Of a DNA stretch of 64,000 nt, positions 17,473 to 24,970 are shown piece by piece. Source of the stretch: J054 sp965221985 (lineage in GTDB: Bacteria > Pseudomonadota > Gammaproteobacteria > Steroidobacterales > GCA-2729495); assembly GCA_965221985.1 (NCBI GenBank), contig OZ244928.1, forward strand, positions 372,001 through 436,000. The letters run 5' to 3'. Position 1 is the stretch's first letter. Each line of letters begins with the position of its first letter. The notes beneath the pieces are model-generated. The model saw only the letters and a list, made by a program, of their open reading frames with translations, was not told where the DNA came from and did not search any database. Made by a program: the position numbers and the translations under genes.

Positions 17473-17513
17473 TTATCCAGCATCTCCAGTAAATCAGCGG
17501 TTAACATGCAGCC

Positions 17514-19022
17514 ATGACCAGCATAGCTAAACTTCTCAAACGAGGCGCCGATCATACGATAGCAATTGGCGCCCCGGAACGCACAGCTCTCAGTTATGCA
17601 GACCTGCGTAATCAACAACTGCAAACCGTAAGCACCCTCAATGGAATGGGTATCGGCCGCAATGACGCCGTGGCCATTGTGCTACCCAATGGCCCGGAAA
17701 TGGCCAGCGCCTTTTTGTGCATTGCCGCCGGCGCAACGACAGCGCCTTTAAATCCGGCTTACACCGCCGATGAATTCGCGTTTTATCTTCATGATCTGGA
17801 TGCAAAGTTGCTGGTAGTCGAGGGCGGCGTAGAAACTCCGGCCAAGGCCGCCGCTGAGAAGCTTGGCATTCCGATTGCTGTGCTGAGCTTCGATAGCCAA
17901 GGTCCGGCCGGTAATTTCACTTTGTCGGGCGAAGCCGGATCAGCTTGCGATGATGGACTGGCTCATAGCGAGGACGTGGCCCTTGTTCTGCACACCTCCG
18001 GCACAACCTCCAGACCGAAAATCGTGCCCTTAAGCCATGCGAATATTTGCGCATCTGCCCAACATATTGCCGATGGACTGTCGCTGACAGCTGATGATCA
18101 CTGCTTGAACGTGATGCCCCTATTTCATATTCACGGTCTCATTGCCGCCTTGTTGAGTTCGCTCTACGCCGGCGGAAAGATCACCTGCACTCCGGGCTTT
18201 AACGCCTTGCAATTTTTCGGCTGGCTGCAGGCTGCTAAACCCAGCTGGTATACCGCCGTCCCCACCATGCACCAGGCGATTCTTGCCCGTGCGCGGCGCA
18301 ACGAAGCCATCATTGCATCCAATCCCCTGCGCTTCTTGCGATCGTCCTCCGCGTCACTGCCACCGCAAATCATGGCCGAACTGGAAAAAGTTTTCGATGC
18401 GCCGGTTATTGAAGCCTATGGCATGACGGAAGCCGCGCATCAAATGGCCAGTAATCCCTTGCCACCGCGGACTCGCAAGCCGGGATACGTAGGCATAGCC
18501 GCCGGCCCTGAGATTGGCATTATGAATAGCGATGACCAATTGTTAGAGCCCGGCGAGATTGGCGAAGTCGTGATTCGGGGGCCCAATGTGACCAGCGGCT
18601 ATCGCAACAATCCCGAGGCCAACGCCGAGAATTTTACCCAGGGTTGGTTTCGCACCGGTGATCAAGGCGTTCTCGATGACGAGGGATACCTCCGTCTAAC
18701 CGGCCGTCTCAAGGAAATCATCAACCGCGGTGGAGAGAAGATTTCACCGCGCGAAGTCGATGAGGTACTGCTGGATCATCCCGCCATAGAACAGGTGGTT
18801 ACCTTTGCCGTACCCCACCCTAAACTCGGCGAAGATGTTGCTGCCGCCGTTGTATTAAGAGATGGGGCCAGTCTCGATGACCATGAACTGCGCAAATTTG
18901 CGGCAAAGCGTCTCGCCGACATGAAGGTACCGAGAAAGATTTTATTTCTCGATGAAATACCAAAGGGTGCAACAGGCAAACTCCAGCGCATAGGCCTGGC
19001 TGAAAAATTGGGCCTGGGCTAG
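17514..19022 (+). CDS. AMP-forming acyl-CoA synthetase, oxalyl-CoA synthetase (AAE3)-like
   Basis: 502 residues, ANL superfamily. P-loop LHTSGTTSRPKIV, A5 motif YGMTEAAHQM, A7 TGDQG and the C-terminal catalytic Lys in KGATGKLQR. The stretch after A5 (ASNPLPPRTRKPGYVG) resembles plant and yeast oxalate-CoA ligases more than fatty-acid ligases, so oxalate or another short dicarboxylate is a fair guess. It is followed 4 bp later by a PanE-type reductase, so the two are one operon; what joins them biochemically is not clear. Confidence 0.85.
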   Translation: MTSIAKLLKRGADHTIAIGAPERTALSYADLRNQQLQTVSTLNGMGIGRNDAVAIVLPNGPEMASAFLCIAAGATTAPLNPAYTADEFAFYLHDLDAKLLVVEGGVETPAKAAAEKLGIPIAVLSFDSQGPAGNFTLSGEAGSACDDGLAHSEDVALVLHTSGTTSRPKIVPLSHANICASAQHIADGLSLTADDHCLNVMPLFHIHGLIAALLSSLYAGGKITCTPGFNALQFFGWLQAAKPSWYTAVPTMHQAILARARRNEAIIASNPLRFLRSSSASLPPQIMAELEKVFDAPVIEAYGMTEAAHQMASNPLPPRTRKPGYVGIAAGPEIGIMNSDDQLLEPGEIGEVVIRGPNVTSGYRNNPEANAENFTQGWFRTGDQGVLDDEGYLRLTGRLKEIINRGGEKISPREVDEVLLDHPAIEQVVTFAVPHPKLGEDVAAAVVLRDGASLDDHELRKFAAKRLADMKVPRKILFLDEIPKGATGKLQRIGLAEKLGLG

Positions 19023-19026
19023 GCCG

Positions 19027-19998
19027 ATGAAGATCTGCATCTACGGTGCCGGGGCCATTGGCGGCTACTTGGGCGCGGAACTTGCCGACGCGGGCTACGA
19101 CATCTCGCTCGTGGCCCGAGGTCCACACCTTGAGGCCATGCGCAAGAACGGCTTGCGCCTAGAAATCGATGGCAAAACCAAAACCTTGCCCGTTCGCTGC
19201 ACTGATAATCCGGAGGAATTGGGCCCACAAGACTACGTTGTCATTACCCTAAAGGCCCACTCAGTCACGCCCATCGTGGATCAGATGCGAGCACTGCTGG
19301 ACGAGCACACGGCGGTGGTTACCGCGCAAAACGGTATTCTCTGGTGGTATTTCCATGGGCTAGCGGGACCCTTCGAGGGGCAGCGTCTTGAAATCGCCGA
19401 CCCGGGTGGCCGCATCTGGGATGGCATCGGTCCCGAACGCGCCATTGGCTGCGTTGTTTATCCGTCCTGCGAGATTGTGGCACCGGGCGTCGTGCAGCAT
19501 GTGTCTGGGAATCGCTTCATGCTGGGTGAACCCACGGGCGAAAAATCCGATCGCGTCAAATCCCTCGCCGCCGCCTTCACCAAAGCCGGCATGAAAGCCC
19601 CCGTCAGACGCAGAATTCGCGACGATATTTGGTTTAAGCTGTTGGGTAACGCAAGCTTTAATCCCGTCAGTGTGTTAACGGGCGCAACACTAGAAACCAT
19701 CGGCACGGACCCGGCCTTGCGCAAACTCATACGCCAGATGATGACCGAAGCCACCGCCGTGGCTGAAAAACTCGGTGTGCGTTTTGCCATGGACATTGAC
19801 AAACGCATCGACGGCGGCGCAGCTGTCGGCGCCCATAAAACCTCGATGCTGCAAGACTGGGAAGCCGGCAGACCCCTTGAACTGGATGCCTTGGTAGCCG
19901 CCGTCACCGAACTTGGGCGCCTGGTCGGCGTTCAAACACCCACCATCGACTTAATCCTCGCACTGCTGCGATCGAAAACTAGGGGGCAATCACTTTAG
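19027..19998 (+). CDS. panE: 2-dehydropantoate 2-reductase family protein
   Basis: 323 residues. N-terminal NADP-binding GAGAIGGYLGAEL and the ketopantoate-reductase C-terminal motif with the catalytic Lys in KLLGNASFNPVSVLTG. It reduces 2-oxo acids of the ketopantoate type. Many genomes hold several paralogues, so true pantothenate synthesis is not assured. The start follows the ligase stop by 4 bp. A broken copy of its middle part lies at 29.74-29.90 kb, and its 3' end is part of a direct repeat seen again at 43.0 kb. Confidence 0.88.
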   Translation: MKICIYGAGAIGGYLGAELADAGYDISLVARGPHLEAMRKNGLRLEIDGKTKTLPVRCTDNPEELGPQDYVVITLKAHSVTPIVDQMRALLDEHTAVVTAQNGILWWYFHGLAGPFEGQRLEIADPGGRIWDGIGPERAIGCVVYPSCEIVAPGVVQHVSGNRFMLGEPTGEKSDRVKSLAAAFTKAGMKAPVRRRIRDDIWFKLLGNASFNPVSVLTGATLETIGTDPALRKLIRQMMTEATAVAEKLGVRFAMDIDKRIDGGAAVGAHKTSMLQDWEAGRPLELDALVAAVTELGRLVGVQTPTIDLILALLRSKTRGQSL

Positions 19999-20070
19999 CA
20001 ACAACCGCGACCACTGAGCATCTTCAGGGTTTCCACACGCTCAGTACGACAATGCCCACGATACAGCTCC
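19992..20070 (+). repeat. Direct repeat, copy 1: panE 3' end plus remnant of a membrane-protein gene 3' end
   Basis: From the last codons of panE (CTTTAG) onward the sequence matches 43002-43080 in the same orientation, with long identical blocks such as CCGCGACCACTGAG and GTTTCCACACGCTCA. In the second copy this stretch encodes, on the minus strand, the C-terminus of the 219-residue membrane protein. Here the rest of that gene is missing, so this is a gene scar. Confidence 0.85.
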
Positions 20071-20186
20071 CAGTTTGTAAGTTAACAAGAATTTATATCT
20101 ACGCTGCAAACTGCGAGTGAGCAAAGTCACGCGGTGCGCATCAGCACACGAGTAACCCATTCGCCTCGACTGGCTATTTGGCATAT

Positions 20187-20203
20187 AGTTCCGATCTGGA
20201 ACT
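20187..20203. promoter_or_regulatory. Operator-like palindrome upstream of the UbiD-family gene
   Basis: AGTTCCGATCTGGAACT has perfect 6-bp arms and a 5-nt centre. A third half-site (AGTTC) follows 6 bp later at 20210-20214. It lies 26 bp before the first start codon of the UbiD-family gene, where a repressor or activator dimer could bind. The regulator is not identified. Confidence 0.45.
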
Positions 20204-20228
20204 AAAATAGTTCAAGCCTGACGATAAT

Positions 20229-21749
20229 GTGCAAAACACAGCGGTTCAAGCCATGAAATTCAATGATATGCGGGACTACTTGGACTTCCTGGAAAAGGAC
20301 GGACAACTAAAACACCTGAACGTACCTCTAGAATGCGGCCGCGATAATGCCGACCTGCAAGCGTTAATGCGCTATCTACACGATGACCACAACATCGCTC
20401 TGCAACTAGAAGGTCTGAAGGGTTACAACACGCCCGATGTTCCCCTGATCTTCAATCCCTTCGGCACCAGGGAACGAACGGGTTTAACCATTGGTATCCG
20501 CGATCCTTTGGAAGCTAAAGTCGCCCATGCAAAAATGCTTTCTGATCGTAGTCGCTGGCGTGAGCCCCGCCTGATTGACCAGGCCAAGGCTCCCTGCCGG
20601 GATGTCATCATCCGCGGCGATGACGTCTGCTTAAAGAATCAAATTCCGCATGTGTGGTTTGGCAAAGAGGGGCCAGCCTATATCACCAATGGCGTCGGCG
20701 TTAGCAAGGACCCAGAAACGGGCCTGCGCAACGCCGGCTGGTACCGTACTGCGTTGCTATGGGATGCCTTTCATCCCGACGGTGGAGAATATCCCAGCGG
20801 ATACGACGAGACTCACATGGCGGTTTATGCCTATTGGAATCCGCCGATGAACCAAATTGGCAATCACCTATTCAAGGCCCATGAGCAAGGCAAACCCCTT
20901 GAGGTTGCATTCGCCTGTTCCTGTGATCCATCCATCCACTTAGCCGCCGCCACCGGTCTGCCCTACGGACAAGATGAATTCGCATTCGCCGGCGGCTTAA
21001 GAGGCGCGCCGGTGGATCTAGTGAAATGCGAAACCGTGGACCTCGAAGTACCAGCCACGGCCGAATATGTGATTGAAGGTGAGCTGTTCTATTCTGAAGA
21101 AGCCAGCATCGGTTGGCATTCCAACGTGGCGGGCTACTACGATCGCTTCCATATCATTCCGCTGATGAAAGTGAACTGCATTACCCATCGAAAGAACCCA
21201 CTGTGGCACGCGACCATCGAAATGGTTCCCCCCTTCGATCACAATTACATTGGCATGCTGCCAGTCGAGGGCGAAGTCTTAAGCGATTTGCAGCACAAGA
21301 TTCCGGAAGTTAAAGACGTGGTTGTCACTCCTTCAATGATGTACGTCGTGCAATTGAACGTCGACGGCGCAAGAAAACCACATGCCGAATTCGGCAAGTA
21401 TGTGTTGCACGCCGTATGGGGGGCTGCGGGTCGTTGGGCGCGGACCGCCAAGCTGGTCGTGGTCGTGGGACCCGATGTGGACCCCTATGATCTCAACAGT
21501 GTGGAATGGGCCATCATGACCCGCGTGCAACCCGTCTCAGACACGGTCATGAACCCGGCTGGTCAAGCCTTTGTCGACGACCCTTCCGCACCCATGACGC
21601 CGGCTGGCTTTCCTGCAGTGTCTGAACAAATGGGCATTGACGCAACGATCAAAGTACCAGAGCGACATAGTGAGTATCGCGAAGTCAGCCAAGCGGACCC
21701 GGCCGACGTGGCGCGAATCGCAAAGCTATTGGAACCGATGCTCAGCTAA
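20229..21749 (+). CDS. UbiD-family (de)carboxylase homologue with altered active-site acids
   Basis: 506 residues. Full UbiD fold: N-terminal MKFNDMRDYLDFLEKDG, the metal/prFMN region around KDPETGLRNAGWYR (the conserved Arg is present), LAAATGLPYGQDEFAFAGGLRG and AEYVIEGE. The usual EGPFGE..GYY segment reads IGWHSNVAGYY near residue 295, so both Glu residues of the E-R-E triad appear replaced (Ile and Asn). Activity may differ from ordinary prFMN decarboxylases. The start could also be the ATG at 20253; UbiD homologues fit both. No UbiX-type prenyltransferase gene is nearby. Confidence 0.85.
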   Translation: MQNTAVQAMKFNDMRDYLDFLEKDGQLKHLNVPLECGRDNADLQALMRYLHDDHNIALQLEGLKGYNTPDVPLIFNPFGTRERTGLTIGIRDPLEAKVAHAKMLSDRSRWREPRLIDQAKAPCRDVIIRGDDVCLKNQIPHVWFGKEGPAYITNGVGVSKDPETGLRNAGWYRTALLWDAFHPDGGEYPSGYDETHMAVYAYWNPPMNQIGNHLFKAHEQGKPLEVAFACSCDPSIHLAAATGLPYGQDEFAFAGGLRGAPVDLVKCETVDLEVPATAEYVIEGELFYSEEASIGWHSNVAGYYDRFHIIPLMKVNCITHRKNPLWHATIEMVPPFDHNYIGMLPVEGEVLSDLQHKIPEVKDVVVTPSMMYVVQLNVDGARKPHAEFGKYVLHAVWGAAGRWARTAKLVVVVGPDVDPYDLNSVEWAIMTRVQPVSDTVMNPAGQAFVDDPSAPMTPAGFPAVSEQMGIDATIKVPERHSEYREVSQADPADVARIAKLLEPMLS

Positions 21750-21793
21750 GCGAGATACACTGTCAGGCATGCTCTTCTCTGTGTAAATTCTGT

Positions 21794-23734
21794 CTATCTC
21801 ACGGCACTCATGCCCGCTAAGCTGATTCTATCCGCAATCTCTTCGAGAATGACCGGATCATCAATGGTGGCTGGCATCGAATAGGCATCGCCGTCAGCGA
21901 TGTGGCGCAACGTGCGACGGAGAATTTTTCCCGACCTGGTCTTGGGCAGACGTTTGACAATTAGCGCTTTACGGAAGGCTGCAACAGGGCCAATTCTCTC
22001 ACGCACCAATGCAATCGCTTCGCGCACGACGTCCTCATCTGGTCGACTCACGCCCGCCTTCAACACCAGGAAACCCAAGGGCACCTGACCCTTCAGTGCA
22101 TCGCGAATCCCGGTGACCGCACACTCAGCAACGTCGGCATGTCGCGCCAGCACTTCTTCGATAGCCCCCGTGGACAGTCTATGGCCAGCTATGTTGATCA
22201 CATCATCGGTGCGGCTCATCACAAACAGATAACCATCCGCATCCAGGTATCCCGCGTCACCAGTTTGGTAGTAGCCAGGATATCGTTGCAGGTAGTTTTG
22301 ATAAAAACGGTCTTCGGCGTTCCACAAAGTCGGCAGGCTACCGGGCGGCAATGGCAGGCGGCAAGTGATAGCCCCAGTCTCACCAGCGCCCAAGGGCTGG
22401 CCATCCTCCCCTAAGATTCGCACATCCCAGCCGGGCATGGCTTTGCCGGCGGAGCCGGGAATAATCTCGAACAAACCCAAGCCCACAGGGTTGCCGGCAA
22501 TCGCCCAACCTGTTTCCGTTTGCCACCAGTGATCGATGACGGGGATCTGCAGTTGAGCCCGCGCCCATTCCAAGGTCTCTGGATCACAACGTTCGCCGGC
22601 TAGAAACAGGGTTTCTAATCCATCCAGCTCCTTTGCCTTAATCAATAGACCCTGAGGATCTTCGCGACGGATGGCGCGTATCGCCGTTGGCGCAGTAAAC
22701 ATGGCTTTCACACCGTGTTGGGCAATCACGCGCCAAAAGGTACCCGCATCTGGTGTGCCCACGGGTTTACCCTCGAACATCACCGTGGTGCATCCACGCA
22801 GTAAGGGCCCATAGACAATGTAGGAATGTCCCACCACCCAGCCCACATCCGACGCCGCCCAAAAAACATCACCGGGATTCATTCCATAGATGGCGCGCAT
22901 ACTCCAACACATCGCCACCGCGTGGCCGCCATTGTCGCGAACAATCCCCTTGGGTTCGCCGGTGGTGCCGGATGTATAAAGGATGTATAGCGGATCAGTC
23001 GCGGATACAGGAACGCAGTCGACGGCTTGAGCATTGGCCGTCACTTCGCGCCAATCCAGATCCCGAGATGACAGACTTGCCGTCGCCTGTTCACGTTGCA
23101 ATACGATACAATCCTTGGGTTCGTGCGTGGCAAATTCAAGAGCCTGATCAAGCAGCGGCTTATACGGAACAATGCGCCCGGGCTCTAATCCGCAGCTGGC
23201 CGCGAGAATTAGCTTAGGTTTCGCATCATCGATTCGGGTCGCCAGCTCGTTAGCCGCAAAGCCACCGAAGACAACCGAATGCACGGCCCCGATTCTTGCG
23301 CAAGCCAGCATTGCGATGGCCGTTTCGGGCACCATGGGCATGTAAATAATGACGCGGTCACCGGAATCCACACCCAAGCTCACCAGCACGCCGGCAAATT
23401 TGGCGATTTCGTCACGCAACTGCGCATAACTGAGCGTGCGCTGACTGTTCGTCATGGCGCTATCGAAAATTACTGCCGGCTGTTCGCCACGGCCCGCCGC
23501 GACATGACGATCTACCGCGTTGTAACAGGTATTCAAAATACCACCACTAAACCAGCGGTAGGCCGGTGCCGCCGAATCATCCAGCACGCGATCCCAGCGC
23601 CGAATCCAATCGATCTCGGCAGCAGCCTCTGCCCAAAAATCCTCGGGCCTATCCCAACAACGGCGATAGCTTTGTGCGTAATTATCCAAATGCCTTGACC
23701 CACTGGGAAAGGGACCCCTGAGGGTCCCCATCAT
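21794..23734 (-). CDS. prpE: Propionyl-CoA synthetase (PrpE-like, acetyl-CoA synthetase family)
   Basis: 646 residues, AMP-forming. The N-terminal ACAS domain contains NTCYNAVDRHV, typical of PrpE. The ATP motif is YTSGTTGEPKGIVRD, the aryl/acyl site includes HWWQTETGW, and the acetylation-prone catalytic Lys is in KTRSGKILRR. It makes propionyl-CoA (or another short acyl-CoA) from the acid, ATP and CoA. It stands alone between the convergent UbiD-family gene and the di-heme cassette on the same strand. No methylcitrate-cycle genes are adjacent, although an MmgE/PrpD protein occurs at 55 kb. Confidence 0.9.
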   Translation of the reverse strand: MMGTLRGPFPSGSRHLDNYAQSYRRCWDRPEDFWAEAAAEIDWIRRWDRVLDDSAAPAYRWFSGGILNTCYNAVDRHVAAGRGEQPAVIFDSAMTNSQRTLSYAQLRDEIAKFAGVLVSLGVDSGDRVIIYMPMVPETAIAMLACARIGAVHSVVFGGFAANELATRIDDAKPKLILAASCGLEPGRIVPYKPLLDQALEFATHEPKDCIVLQREQATASLSSRDLDWREVTANAQAVDCVPVSATDPLYILYTSGTTGEPKGIVRDNGGHAVAMCWSMRAIYGMNPGDVFWAASDVGWVVGHSYIVYGPLLRGCTTVMFEGKPVGTPDAGTFWRVIAQHGVKAMFTAPTAIRAIRREDPQGLLIKAKELDGLETLFLAGERCDPETLEWARAQLQIPVIDHWWQTETGWAIAGNPVGLGLFEIIPGSAGKAMPGWDVRILGEDGQPLGAGETGAITCRLPLPPGSLPTLWNAEDRFYQNYLQRYPGYYQTGDAGYLDADGYLFVMSRTDDVINIAGHRLSTGAIEEVLARHADVAECAVTGIRDALKGQVPLGFLVLKAGVSRPDEDVVREAIALVRERIGPVAAFRKALIVKRLPKTRSGKILRRTLRHIADGDAYSMPATIDDPVILEEIADRISLAGMSAVR

Positions 23735-23775
23735 TCTAAGCTTGGTGCCACAGCCCTAGCGTGGCCATCAGATTG

Positions 23776-24912
23776 TCAAGGGCACCATTCGCCGGTGCGC
23801 TGCAAGCAATCGAAACTCTCGTAGACTTTGATTTCGGCAAAGGGTCCGGTCCCGGGTGGTGGTGTCTGCCCAAAAGGAAAGGCAACACTTTGACGAATGT
23901 GACCCCGTCCGCTGGGATCAGCGAAGTCCGGCAAAATTACAAGGCCATCGGGGGGCTGAAACTCGATGTGCGTCGGAAATCCCTGAATAATGTCTTCGCC
24001 AGCTGCCACGGATCCGTTCGCCGGTGCTTCGTGCACGGGACAAAGAATATAGCGCGGGCCGGACGCACCACCAGGCACGCCATCAGCACCCAGCCGATAT
24101 CGAATCGAGATCAGTCCCCGCTCCGCCAGCTCGAAAATCTCATCACCTGTGTATATCAGCGGAAAACCAATCATTTGAGAATTTGTGCCATTGGCGGTAT
24201 TCAGATTGTTCATATAAATACAATCACCATCTTCAGAGTTGCCCCGGCACGCGGCAGCTTTATTGGTGAACTGAATAAAACCAATCCGCCAAAGCCCTAA
24301 GGGATCATCTTGCCAATAAGTATTGGCCGCATTCATTATTTTAGTTTGCGTGCCCACGGCAAATCCGCCCGCGAATGGATCCGTAAATATCGGCGCCGGG
24401 TTATAGCCATCGGGTGAGGGTTCTAAACTTTGCACCACTTCGTAAATGACAAAATGCTCGGCAATTTCGAACGCCCGGCGCCCCGCCGCATCATCAGTGA
24501 ATGCATCTTGGTCAAGCTGACCATTAGTCGTGAAAAAACAAGGCGTGCCGTCGTAAAAATGGCAGCCTTCGTAACGCGTACGGCGCTTGTGCGTGTGGAA
24601 CTCGTCACAGGGCACCGGCTGACCCTCGGCATCTAAATCCCAAGTCCAAGGCGCCGGCGTGCCGCTATTGCCCGTACCATCGTCCGGTGGCGCATCACCA
24701 CCGAAGGTGGTCAAAATCTTATCCGGATCGACACCATTGGCCCGCATGAAATCTGGATCCACTTGGTAAGGCACACAGCGATCATTGAATGTGAAAGGCG
24801 GCGGCCCATTGTCCGCAAAGACTGCCAGCGGCGTCGCGACCAGCAATAATAGACTCGCTTTGATGGCTAAGCTTCTGCCTACAAAAAAGATCCGGTCTTG
24901 ATCATTTCTCAT
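23776..24912 (-). CDS. Secreted protein of unknown function, partner of the di-heme protein
   Basis: 378 residues, not recognised. Signal peptide (LLLLVATPLAVFADN, cleavage near residue 34), then a soluble domain rich in Pro, Gly, Asp and aromatic residues with nine or more cysteines spread along it (for example NDRCVPY, YEGCHFYDGTPCF, AACRGNSEDGDC, ILCPVHE, ending in RTGEWCP), suggesting disulfides. No heme motif and no known catalytic motif was seen. It follows the di-heme gene by 58 bp on the same strand, so it is probably co-expressed. It could be a substrate for oxidative modification by that enzyme, as MauG acts on methylamine dehydrogenase; this is inference only. Confidence 0.8.
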   Translation of the reverse strand: MRNDQDRIFFVGRSLAIKASLLLLVATPLAVFADNGPPPFTFNDRCVPYQVDPDFMRANGVDPDKILTTFGGDAPPDDGTGNSGTPAPWTWDLDAEGQPVPCDEFHTHKRRTRYEGCHFYDGTPCFFTTNGQLDQDAFTDDAAGRRAFEIAEHFVIYEVVQSLEPSPDGYNPAPIFTDPFAGGFAVGTQTKIMNAANTYWQDDPLGLWRIGFIQFTNKAAACRGNSEDGDCIYMNNLNTANGTNSQMIGFPLIYTGDEIFELAERGLISIRYRLGADGVPGGASGPRYILCPVHEAPANGSVAAGEDIIQGFPTHIEFQPPDGLVILPDFADPSGRGHIRQSVAFPFGQTPPPGTGPFAEIKVYESFDCLQRTGEWCP

Positions 24913-24970
24913 TTCTATCTCCCTCCGAAGCTCCGGGGTTCAGTCCCGACCATTTTCATCGGTGGTTTAG

